Source: an uncultured Chloroflexota bacterium
GTDB taxonomy: Bacteria > Chloroflexota > Limnocylindria > Limnocylindrales > Limnocylindraceae
Direction: 5' to 3'
DNA length: 18,220 nt
NCBI GenBank assembly: GCA_903944295.1
Contig: CAJARA010000148.1
Coordinates: 1-18,220 of the forward strand
Position numbers and translations under genes: made by a program
Notes under the pieces: generated by a model
What the model was told of the DNA's origin: nothing
The model's input: the letters and a program-made list of their open reading frames with translations, nothing else
The model's database searches: none
Part shown: positions 1 to 7,953 of the stretch, piece after piece
Layout of the letters: every line of letters begins with the position of its first letter
How positions within the stretch are numbered: position 1 is the first letter of the stretch

Positions 1-1730
1 AGCGCCTTCCGGCGCGTAGCACCGAGGCCAGGGATGCCGTCCAGCCGGCTCTCCGTCGCCGCGCGACTCCTCAGGGTGCGGTGATAACCGATCGCAAAGC
101 GGTGCGCTTCGTCACGAAGTCGCTGCAACAGCCGCAGCCCAGGATCGGTTGCAGGGAGCAGGAGTGGTGTGGTGGCTCCGCTCGGCCAGATCTCTTCTCG
201 CTCTTTCGCAAGGCCAATCAACGGAATGTTGAGACCCGCCGCCTCAAGTACCGCTGCAGCCGCTGAGACTTGACCGCGGCCACCGTCGATGACCAGCAGG
301 TCGGGTAACGCCCAGGCCCGCGCCTCCGCCTCCCCAGCCTTCTCAGCAGAAGATCCAGCACTCCGAGCGAAGCGGCGCGTCAGCGCTTCCGTATGTGCCG
401 CAAAGTCATCTTGGCCTTGCACGCCTTTAATCTTGAAGCGACGGTACTCCTTCGGCGCAAGGCGACCATCCATCGCAACGGTGAGCGAGGCGACGGTAAA
501 GGAACCCTGAATCGTTGAGACGTCAGTGCACTCAATGCGCGTCGGCGCGCTCGGAAGGTTCAGGGCAACCGAAAGGGCGGAGAGCGCCGCCTCAGCACGT
601 TCGCGATCGGCGTCATCTTCCGCCTCGCTGCGGATCAGACCTTCCAGCGCATTTCGCTCAGCGAGGCGCAGGATGCGCACACGATCACCACGGAGCGGGA
701 CGCGGAGCTCAACACTCCCCTCACGCCGCGCCGTCAGGAAGCCCTCGAGCTCTGGGTCACCGATCGGGAGTGCCGTAGCGATTGACGGTGGAATCTCTCC
801 TGCGCGCGCGTAGTACTGGCTCATGAACGATGCGAGCAGCTCTTCATCGCTCACCCCTTTTGCGTCAAGTCGGTGCACATCACGACCAACGAGCGTCGCA
901 TCGCGAATCTGGAAGCAGGCGATCGCAGCGCGATCACCGTGTCGCGCAATGCCGAGAAGATCCTCGTCGGGTCGTCCGGCGGGCGGGACGCGCTGCGCCT
1001 CAGCATCACGCTCAAGTGAGGTGATCGCATCGCGTAGCCGCGCAGCATCCTCGTACGCTTCGGTTTCGCTGGCGCGCTCCATGCGCTCACGCAGCACCTT
1101 CACTGCACCGCGCGATCTCCCGCCGAGAAAGAGTTCAAGCCCTTTGATCTCTGCGCCGTACTCCGCAACAGGAACGTTGCCGAGGCAGGGTCCCTGGCAA
1201 CGCTTCAGATGAAAGAGGAGGCAGGGTCGCTGCAGTGCCTGCTGCTCTGCCGCGATCGGAATCTCACAGGTGCGGAACTGGAAGAGGCGACGCGCCGCCT
1301 CCATCGCGGTATTGACGGAGCCTGGCCCGGTGTACGGCCCGAAGTAGCGTGATCCGTCGCGCACCAGACGGCGCGTTCGCTCAACGCGAGGATATGGACC
1401 AGCGGTGACGCGGATATATGGATAGCTCCGATCATCACGCAGGCGCACGTTGTAGCGCGGCAGGTGCTTTCGGATCAGTGTTGCCTCAAGGAGGAGCGCC
1501 TCTTTCACTGAATCGGTCACCGTCCACTCAAGCGTTGCGACCTGATCGATCACATCACGAATACGGTGCGCACCAGGCGTAGTGTTGGAGTGCCAGTAGC
1601 TTCGAACGCGCTGCGTGAGGCGCGAAGCCTTTCCGACGTAGATGATCTTCCCCTCCACATCCGAGAAGAGGTAGACGCCAGGAGCGTCAGGGAGCACCTG
1701 CAGCGCGGCGGAGATCGCCTCGGGGATCAT
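1..1730 (-). CDS. uvrC: UvrABC excinuclease subunit C, 3' end outside window
   Basis: UvrC makes both incisions beside a lesion loaded by UvrA/UvrB. The frame is open for 576 codons from ATG at 1730 to the left edge; the family is usually about 600-650 residues, so only the end of the helix-hairpin-helix region is missing. An N-terminal GIY-YIG nuclease is visible (GVY at 18-20, IYVGK at 30-34). Four cysteines (155, 170, 178, 182) sit where E. coli UvrC carries its Fe-S cluster ligands. A UVR motif for UvrB contact lies near 207-242. The RNase H-like nuclease keeps Asp403 (ECTDVS), Asp441/442 (GQDDF) and His543 (DEAHRF); the last visible residues (DGIPGLG) start the first hairpin. A stop codon of the same frame lies three codons upstream, so ATG 1730 is the first possible ATG. 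AGGA lies 4 nt before it. Last visible gene of the repair operon, 6 bp after the small unknown gene. Confidence 0.96.
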   Translation of the reverse strand, partial: MIPEAISAALQVLPDAPGVYLFSDVEGKIIYVGKASRLTQRVRSYWHSNTTPGAHRIRDVIDQVATLEWTVTDSVKEALLLEATLIRKHLPRYNVRLRDDRSYPYIRVTAGPYPRVERTRRLVRDGSRYFGPYTGPGSVNTAMEAARRLFQFRTCEIPIAAEQQALQRPCLLFHLKRCQGPCLGNVPVAEYGAEIKGLELFLGGRSRGAVKVLRERMERASETEAYEDAARLRDAITSLERDAEAQRVPPAGRPDEDLLGIARHGDRAAIACFQIRDATLVGRDVHRLDAKGVSDEELLASFMSQYYARAGEIPPSIATALPIGDPELEGFLTARREGSVELRVPLRGDRVRILRLAERNALEGLIRSEAEDDADRERAEAALSALSVALNLPSAPTRIECTDVSTIQGSFTVASLTVAMDGRLAPKEYRRFKIKGVQGQDDFAAHTEALTRRFARSAGSSAEKAGEAEARAWALPDLLVIDGGRGQVSAAAAVLEAAGLNIPLIGLAKEREEIWPSGATTPLLLPATDPGLRLLQRLRDEAHRFAIGYHRTLRSRAATESRLDGIPGLGATRRKA

Positions 1731-1736
1731 CGCGTC

Positions 1737-2084
1737 CTAGGCGTCCGCACGACGCGGGGGTCGTGCGCGATTGGCGGCGCGTCGGTTCAGGATGCGCAGC
1801 ACATCATCAAGCGCCTCACGAAGTGCAACGGCGAGGTGTGACTCAACGTAGTCGGCGAGCCCGTCACCCGGACCGAGTGCGGCGCGGGTGGCAACGACGC
1901 TCTTGCGGAGCGACTCCCCGCTCGCATCGCGGAGTTGCGCCGCATGGCGCGCCAGCGGAGCGAACCGTATGCGGAGTGGCTCCGTTGGGAGTGCGCTCAT
2001 CACCTGCTCGATAAGGAGTGCGGCGTGAAGTCCCGCCTGATCGAGTTGCTCGTCGGCGTGTCGAGGGAGCTCAGCCTCCGCCAT
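1737..2084 (-). CDS. Uncharacterised 115-residue protein between uvrA and uvrC
   Basis: I do not recognise this protein. It begins 2 bp after the uvrA stop codon, with GGAG (2090-2093) 5 nt upstream of its ATG, and ends 6 bp before uvrC, so it is very probably translated and coupled to its neighbours. The product looks soluble and helical: an acidic start (MAEAELPRHADEQ), alanine/leucine/arginine-rich helices, no cysteines, no membrane segment, and a basic arginine-rich end from about residue 100 (NRRAANRARPPRRADA). The basic tail could bind nucleic acid, but that is inference from composition only. Its position inside the uvr cluster suggests a role linked to excision repair; it could equally be an unrelated passenger gene. 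No catalytic motif is visible. Confidence 0.72.
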   Translation of the reverse strand: MAEAELPRHADEQLDQAGLHAALLIEQVMSALPTEPLRIRFAPLARHAAQLRDASGESLRKSVVATRAALGPGDGLADYVESHLAVALREALDDVLRILNRRAANRARPPRRADA

Positions 2085-2086
2085 GT

Positions 2087-4987
2087 CTACTCCAGCGACC
2101 GGATCGGCTCACCGCGCAGCGCAAGCGCAAGGTAGCGCCCGGTGTGGCTCGCCTTCACCTTCGCCACCTGCTCTGGCGTCCCTTCGGCGATCAGCTCGCC
2201 ACCACGATCACCACCATCTGGCCCAAGATCAATCACCCAGTCGGCGGTCTTGATCACGTCAAGGTTGTGCTCGATCACGATGACGCTATTTCCGCCATCC
2301 ACGAGGCGGTGCAGCACCTCAAGGAGACGCTCAACATCGGCGAAGTGCAGGCCAGTGGTCGGCTCATCAAGGATGTACGCCGTGCGACCAGTGGAGCGAC
2401 GCGCAAGTTCGGTCGCGAGCTTGATACGTTGCGCTTCGCCGCCAGAGAGCGTCGTTGCGGGCTGACCGAGCCGCAGATAGCCGAGGCCGACCTCGCTCAA
2501 CGTTTTCAGGCGATTGCGGATTGCCGGGATCGCATCAAAACGCTCTAACGCATCATTCACCTGCAACTCGAGCACGTCGGCGATCGTCATCCCCTTCCAG
2601 GTGACATCGAGCGCCTCGCGGTTGTAGCGCTTCCCGCGGCAGGTTTCGCAGGGGACATAGACGTCTGGGAGGAACTGCATCTCAATCTGCAGGATGCCGT
2701 CGCCGGAGCAGGTCTCACAGCGTCCACCCTTCACGTTGAAGGAGAAGCGCCCAGCAGAGTAACCACGAAGTCGCGCCTCCTGCGTCGCAGCGAAGAGTTC
2801 ACGGATCGGCGTGAAGAGTCCCACATATGTGGCAGGGTTGGATCGTGGCGTGCGGCCGATCGGACTCTGATCGATCTCGATCGCCTTATCAATCTGATCA
2901 AGCCCGGTGACCCGATCGTGTGCACCTGGTCGCTCTTTCGTCCCGTGGAGCTTGCGGGCGATCGCCTTCTGCAAGATGTCGGTCACCAGCGTGCTCTTCC
3001 CGCTCCCAGAGACACCCGTCACTGCAATGAATCGACCGAGCGGGAACTCCACATCGAGCCCCTTAAGGTTGTGTTCGCGCGCCCCCTTCACGACGATGCT
3101 CTTCCCGCTCCCCTTCCGTCGTGTTGTTGGGATCTTCACGGCGCGATCGCCACGGATGAATGCACCAGTGATGGAGTCCTTCGAATCGGTTAGCGCCTTG
3201 AGCGTGCCGTTCACCACCACCTTCCCGCCGAGTTCGCCAGCACCTGGCCCAATGTCAACGATCCAGTCGGCGGTGCGGATCGTCTCTTCGTCGTGCTCCA
3301 CCACCAGCACCGTGTTCCCAAGGTCGCGGAGTCGCAGCAGCGTGGTGATCAGGCGTGCATTGTCGCGCTGGTGCAACCCAATTGATGGTTCGTCGAGGAT
3401 GTAGAGCACGCCCACGAGTCGCGAGCCAATCTGCGTGGCGAGACGGATGCGCTGTGCCTCGCCGCCAGAGAGCGTCGTGGCGGTGCGATCAACGGTGAGG
3501 TAGTCGAGCCCGACGTCTACCAAGAAGCCAGCGCGCTCGGCGATCTCCTTGACAATCGCCTTGGCGATGGTTCGTTCGCGCTCGCCGAGGAGTGGTGTCA
3601 ACGCGTTGATCCAGGTGGTGAGCTCGCCGATCGGCATCGCTGCAACCTCAGCGATGTTCTTCTCCGCAACGCGCACGGCGAGCATCTCAGGCTTGAGGCG
3701 ACGCCCCTTGCACTCTGGGCAGGGGCGGCTGACCATGTAGCGCTCGATCTCCACGCGCACCAGCTCGGAGTCCGTCTCGCGGTGGCGGCGCTCAAGGTTC
3801 GCGATGATCCCTTCGAATGCCGCCTTGTACGTGTTGCGGTAGCTGGCGTTCTCATAGGTGACGGTGAAACGATCTTCGCGCTCGGCGTTGAGGAGATACT
3901 CCTGTGCCGCGGCGGGGAGTTCGCCGATCGGCGTCTTCGGGTTCCACTTCTTCGCCTTCATCGCGGCCGTCACCACCTTCAGGTACCAGCTCCCCTCTGG
4001 TGAGCGCGACCACGGAACGAGTCCACCCTCAAGGACCGACTTCTCCGGATCGATCACACGCTCAGCATCAACCTCAAGTCGGAAGCCGAGGCCGGTGCAC
4101 TCTGGACAGGCGCCGTGCGGTGAGTTGAAGCTGAACGATCGCGGCTCGAGATCATCCATCACGGTGCCGTCGTATGGACAGCCGAGCTTCTCGCTAAAGA
4201 GTCGCTCCTCAAAGGTCGGCTTTGATCCCTCCGCAGCGGCGGAGGAGATGATCACCAGCCCTTCGCCAAGCTTCAGTGCCGTCTCCACCGAATCAGAGAG
4301 GCGGCTGCGATCCTCTGGCGGGAGCGGCTTCCCCTTCTCGTCGACCGGTCGTCGCACAACAAAGCGATCAACCACCACCTCAATGCTGTGTCGCTTCTTC
4401 TTGTCGAGCTTCGGCGCGTCATCCAGGTCGTAGAGCGTCCCGTTGACGCGCACGCGGCTGAATCCCGCCTTCCGCGCAGAATGGAAGAAGGTCTCCCCCT
4501 CACCCTTCCGGTCGCGGAGGACGGGGCCGAGGACGAGGAGGCGCGTCCCGTCGGGGAGCTGCAGGATCTCGTCAACGATGTGATCGAGCGAAACGCGACT
4601 GATCGGCCGATCACACTTCGGACAGTGCGGCGTGCCCGCACGCGCGTAGAGGAGTCGTAAGTGATCCCAAATCTCGGTGATCGTTCCCACCGTGGAGCGC
4701 GGATTGCGCGATGAGCCCTTCTGGTCAATTGAGATTGCGGGCGAGAGACCGTCAATCAGGTCAACGTCCGGCTTCTCCATCTGGCCGAGGAACTGTCGCG
4801 CATAGGCGGAGAGGCTCTCCACATAACGACGCTGCCCTTCGGCGTAGATCGTGTCGAAGGCGAGGCTTGATTTTCCGGAGCCTGAGATGCCGGTGACAAC
4901 TACGAGTCGGTCGCGCGGGATCTCAAGATCAATCCCCTTCAGGTTGTGTTCACGCGCCCCCCGAATCACGATCTTCTCTTGCACCAT
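2087..4987 (-). CDS. uvrA: UvrABC excinuclease subunit A (DNA damage-sensing ATPase)
   Basis: UvrA is the damage-sensing dimeric ATPase that loads UvrB onto distorted DNA. At 966 residues it is complete and of normal length. The two ABC modules are intact: Walker A at 33-41 (GISGSGKSS) and 658-666 (GVSGSGKST), signatures LSGGEAQ at 506-512 and 847-853, Walker B LDEP at 531-534 and 873-876. Zinc-module cysteines include CPEC at 294-297 and the C-terminal pair CETC at 757-760 and CETC at 780-783. The first half of the N-terminal zinc module reads CPYD (270-273), with Asp where a Cys is common. ATG 4987 lies 1 bp after the uvrB stop, with an AGGAGGGG ribosome site (4993-5000) 5 nt upstream at a spacing typical for initiation. 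UvrB precedes it and the unknown gene and uvrC follow. Confidence 0.98.
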   Translation of the reverse strand: MVQEKIVIRGAREHNLKGIDLEIPRDRLVVVTGISGSGKSSLAFDTIYAEGQRRYVESLSAYARQFLGQMEKPDVDLIDGLSPAISIDQKGSSRNPRSTVGTITEIWDHLRLLYARAGTPHCPKCDRPISRVSLDHIVDEILQLPDGTRLLVLGPVLRDRKGEGETFFHSARKAGFSRVRVNGTLYDLDDAPKLDKKKRHSIEVVVDRFVVRRPVDEKGKPLPPEDRSRLSDSVETALKLGEGLVIISSAAAEGSKPTFEERLFSEKLGCPYDGTVMDDLEPRSFSFNSPHGACPECTGLGFRLEVDAERVIDPEKSVLEGGLVPWSRSPEGSWYLKVVTAAMKAKKWNPKTPIGELPAAAQEYLLNAEREDRFTVTYENASYRNTYKAAFEGIIANLERRHRETDSELVRVEIERYMVSRPCPECKGRRLKPEMLAVRVAEKNIAEVAAMPIGELTTWINALTPLLGERERTIAKAIVKEIAERAGFLVDVGLDYLTVDRTATTLSGGEAQRIRLATQIGSRLVGVLYILDEPSIGLHQRDNARLITTLLRLRDLGNTVLVVEHDEETIRTADWIVDIGPGAGELGGKVVVNGTLKALTDSKDSITGAFIRGDRAVKIPTTRRKGSGKSIVVKGAREHNLKGLDVEFPLGRFIAVTGVSGSGKSTLVTDILQKAIARKLHGTKERPGAHDRVTGLDQIDKAIEIDQSPIGRTPRSNPATYVGLFTPIRELFAATQEARLRGYSAGRFSFNVKGGRCETCSGDGILQIEMQFLPDVYVPCETCRGKRYNREALDVTWKGMTIADVLELQVNDALERFDAIPAIRNRLKTLSEVGLGYLRLGQPATTLSGGEAQRIKLATELARRSTGRTAYILDEPTTGLHFADVERLLEVLHRLVDGGNSVIVIEHNLDVIKTADWVIDLGPDGGDRGGELIAEGTPEQVAKVKASHTGRYLALALRGEPIRSLE

Positions 4988-4988
4988 C

Positions 4989-7334
4989 TCAGCCCCTCCT
5001 GCGCGGACGCTCGCCGCGACGTTTGATCACGTTCGGGGTCACGCTTGGATCCCATGTGCGTCGCCGTGAGAGTACCGAATCGGTGCCACTCGGCGATTCG
5101 GGGGCCGCTGCAGCCTCATCAGACTCCTCATGCTCGTCACGAAGTCCAGGGAGCCAATCGGCGGCGGTGTCGAGCTCTGGGGCAAGGATCGTGCGCGAGG
5201 CGCCGCTCGCCACACGCCGTGGCATCAGATCGCGACCGCGCGGCTCCGCAGCGGCACTCGCCGCACGCTCTGCTAGACGACCGATCTTTGCGGCTGCATC
5301 CTCTTCAAGGACACCGCTACGAAGGCTGCGCAACTCGTCACGAATTGATGCGGCACGCTCAAACTCCAATGCCTTGGCGGCGATGCGCATCTGCGCCTCG
5401 AGCTGCTTCACCATCTTCTCAATTTCACTTCGGCCGATCTCGCTGAGTGCACCACCCTTGCCGCCAGCATAGGAGTCGGCCTTCTCGGCAACGCTTCGGA
5501 GGCGATCATTCAGGTCGCGGATCGGCTTGCTGATCGTGGTGGCGGTGATCCCATGCTTCACGTTCCAGCGCTCCTGGATCCCGCGACGGCGATCCGTCTC
5601 GGAGATCGCCACACGCATCGACTCGGTCATCTTGTCGGCGTAGAAGATCACCTCGCCACCCGTGTTTCGTGCCGCGCGACCGACCGTCTGGATCAGCGCC
5701 CAAGCGCTACGAAGGAAGCCCTCCTTATCCGCATCAAGGATTGCGACGAGCGTCACCTCTGGGAGGTCGATTCCTTCGCGCAGCAGGTTGATCCCCACGA
5801 TCACGTCAAAGACGCCGAGTCGGAGGTCACGCAGGATCTCAATTCGCTCCAGCGTGTCGATCTCACTATGGAGGTATCGGACACGGATCCCCGCCTCCTC
5901 AAGGTACGAGGCAAGCTCCTCCGCCATCCGTTTCGTCAGGGTCGTGATGATCACGCGCTCACGTCGTTTGATGCGCTCTTGGACGCGAGCCATTAAATCG
6001 TCAATCTGCCCTGCTGTCGGGATCACCGTGATCTTCGGATCCACCACACCGGTCGGCCGGATGAGCTGCTCAACGACGCGGTCCTTCTTCGTCATCTCGT
6101 AGCTCCCCGGCGTCGCGGAGACATAGATCACCTGCCGCACACTCGCCTCAAACTCTTCAAAGGTGAGCGGGCGATTATCAAGCGCGCTCGGCAGACGGAA
6201 GCCGAAGTCAACAAGGATCTCCTTCCGCGAGCGGTCGTTCTTATACATGCCCACCACCTGCGGGATGCTCATATGGCTCTCGTCGACCACAAGGAGCCAA
6301 TCTGCTGGGAAGTAGTCGAGCAGCGTCCATGGGCGCGATCCTGGCTCACGACGCGAGAGGTGGCGCGAGTAGTTCTCAATGCCAGAGCAGTAGCCGACCT
6401 CGCGCATCATCTCCAGGTCGAAGGTGGTGCGCTGCCGCAGCCGCGCCGCCTCAAGGATCTTCCCGGAGGCCTCAAGCTCACCGCAGCGTGACTCCATCTC
6501 CTTCTCAATGTCGCGCGTCGCCTCTGCCAGCTTCTCGGTTGGCGTCACATAGTGGGTTGCCGGGTAGATCACCATCTCGTTCCGCTCGGCCAAGATCTCA
6601 CCCGTCAGCGGATCAACCTCAGAGATGCGCTCCACCTCGTCACCGAAGAACTCCACGCGAAGGATCGTCTCCTCACCCGCAGGTTGCACCTCAATGGTGT
6701 CCCCCCGGACACGGAACTTGGCGCGACCGAGTGTGGCGTCGTTGCGCTGGTACTGAAGGTCAACGAGGTGGCGCAGGATCGCATCACGGCGGTACTTCCC
6801 CGCCTTGCGCACGCGCAAGATCGTTGCGCCGTAGTCCACCGGTGCGCCAAGACCGTAGATGCAGCTGACCGAGGCGACGATGATCGTGTCCCGTCGCTCA
6901 AAGAGCGCCTTCGTTGCCGCGTGTCGCAACTGATCAATCTCGTCGTTGCGGCTGGAATCCTTCTCAATATAGGTATCGGAACGTGGAAGGTACGCCTCTG
7001 GCTGGTAGTAGTCGAAGTAGGAGACGAAGTACTCAACCGCGTTCTCTGGAAAGAACTCCTTTAGCTCGGCATAAAGCTGCGCCGCAAGCGTCTTGTTGTG
7101 TGCGAGGACGAGCGTCGGTCGCTGTACCTGCTGGATGACGTTGGCAATCGTGAAGGTCTTCCCCGTCCCTGTTGCGCCGAGGAGGACCTGATGATGTAGT
7201 CCCTTCTGGACGCCATCAACGAGTTCGACGATCGCCTTTGGCTGATCGCCAGTCGGCTGGAAGTCAGAGTGCAGCTTGAATGCCGCACCGAGTGCGGGGG
7301 TGTGGTCAGGTGGCTGGATCGGGGTGCGGCTCAT
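4989..7334 (-). CDS. uvrB: UvrABC excinuclease subunit B (damage-verifying helicase)
   Basis: UvrB receives DNA from UvrA, probes for the lesion with its beta-hairpin and recruits UvrC. Numbered from ATG 7334 (781 residues): Walker A GATGTGKT at 53-60, the tyrosine-rich beta-hairpin region around 103-122 (YFVSYFDYYQPEAY), the DEAD-like box DESH at 351-354, helicase motif VI (QTVGRAARN) near 549-557 and the C-terminal UVR domain at about 633-672. About 109 residues follow the UVR domain, acidic and low-complexity first, then arginine-rich; most UvrB proteins are near 670 residues. The start is uncertain: ATG 7334 overlaps coaE by 29 bp and has no clear ribosome site, while GTG 7397 has GGAGGT 8 nt upstream but would add 21 unusual residues and overlap coaE by 92 bp. 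I prefer 7334. Confidence 0.96.
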   Translation of the reverse strand: MSRTPIQPPDHTPALGAAFKLHSDFQPTGDQPKAIVELVDGVQKGLHHQVLLGATGTGKTFTIANVIQQVQRPTLVLAHNKTLAAQLYAELKEFFPENAVEYFVSYFDYYQPEAYLPRSDTYIEKDSSRNDEIDQLRHAATKALFERRDTIIVASVSCIYGLGAPVDYGATILRVRKAGKYRRDAILRHLVDLQYQRNDATLGRAKFRVRGDTIEVQPAGEETILRVEFFGDEVERISEVDPLTGEILAERNEMVIYPATHYVTPTEKLAEATRDIEKEMESRCGELEASGKILEAARLRQRTTFDLEMMREVGYCSGIENYSRHLSRREPGSRPWTLLDYFPADWLLVVDESHMSIPQVVGMYKNDRSRKEILVDFGFRLPSALDNRPLTFEEFEASVRQVIYVSATPGSYEMTKKDRVVEQLIRPTGVVDPKITVIPTAGQIDDLMARVQERIKRRERVIITTLTKRMAEELASYLEEAGIRVRYLHSEIDTLERIEILRDLRLGVFDVIVGINLLREGIDLPEVTLVAILDADKEGFLRSAWALIQTVGRAARNTGGEVIFYADKMTESMRVAISETDRRRGIQERWNVKHGITATTISKPIRDLNDRLRSVAEKADSYAGGKGGALSEIGRSEIEKMVKQLEAQMRIAAKALEFERAASIRDELRSLRSGVLEEDAAAKIGRLAERAASAAAEPRGRDLMPRRVASGASRTILAPELDTAADWLPGLRDEHEESDEAAAAPESPSGTDSVLSRRRTWDPSVTPNVIKRRGERPRRRG

Positions 7335-7953
7335 CCGTTGAGCATAGAAGGCGAAGCGCCCGACCCGCCGCGGCGGCGACCTCCTGAACGGAGCCACGTG
7401 CGCTTACCTCCACGCCCCCTGCGGCGAGAAGCGCTTCAGTCAGCCCGTGTTGGGCGGCGTCACGTTCTTCAAAAGCCGCGCCACTCAAGCCACGGCCGAT
7501 GGCGCGCTCACGGCGCTCGGATGTCGGCAGTGTGAGTACCAGATAACCATCGAGTTCGTCTGCGAGTCCTGAGTTGAGGAGCGCGATCGCCTCAACGAGG
7601 AGGAGTGGTGCGCCACTCGCTACTGCCTCCTCCCGCGCTACGTGCATCGCCGCGCGCGCAACCGGCCACTGCAGCCGCTCAAGTTGCTTCAGCAGCGCGG
7701 GATCGCTGAAGGCGGCACTCGCAAGCGCCGCTTGGTTAAGGCTCCCGTCAGGACCCTGTGCGGCTGGCAGAAGTTTGAGAATCGCATCTTGGAGCGGACC
7801 CGCCTGGTTGCGGGCGCTTCGCAAGGCGTCATCCGCGTTGAAGTAGTGCAGCGCGCCACCCAGGTCACGTCCGAGCCCCGCGTCGCTCACGAGCGCGCGG
7901 GCGACGCTGCTCTTCCCCACTCCAATCGCTCCTGCGATGCCGATCACTTTCAC
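7306..7953 (-). CDS. coaE: Dephospho-CoA kinase, divergent
   Basis: CoaE phosphorylates dephospho-CoA at the 3' hydroxyl, the last step of coenzyme A synthesis in the cytoplasm. The 215-residue product has a P-loop GAIGVGKS at 8-15, an ADD motif at 40-42 in place of the usual DAD substrate region, the hydrophobic LLLVEAIALLNSG strand (117-129) matching the family's LFE..L segment, and an R-x-x-x-Q (RDAAQ, 164-168) in the lid region. Divergence makes the assignment good but not certain; another P-loop nucleotide kinase is the alternative. GTG 7953 shares GTGA with the ABC-F stop codon and has GGAGG (7961-7965) 7 nt upstream. The uvrB start lies inside its 3' end. A polA-mutM-coaE neighbourhood is common in bacteria, which supports the call. 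Confidence 0.82.
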   Translation of the reverse strand: MKVIGIAGAIGVGKSSVARALVSDAGLGRDLGGALHYFNADDALRSARNQAGPLQDAILKLLPAAQGPDGSLNQAALASAAFSDPALLKQLERLQWPVARAAMHVAREEAVASGAPLLLVEAIALLNSGLADELDGYLVLTLPTSERRERAIGRGLSGAAFEERDAAQHGLTEALLAAGGVEVSARGSVQEVAAAAGRALRLLCSTDEPHPDPAT

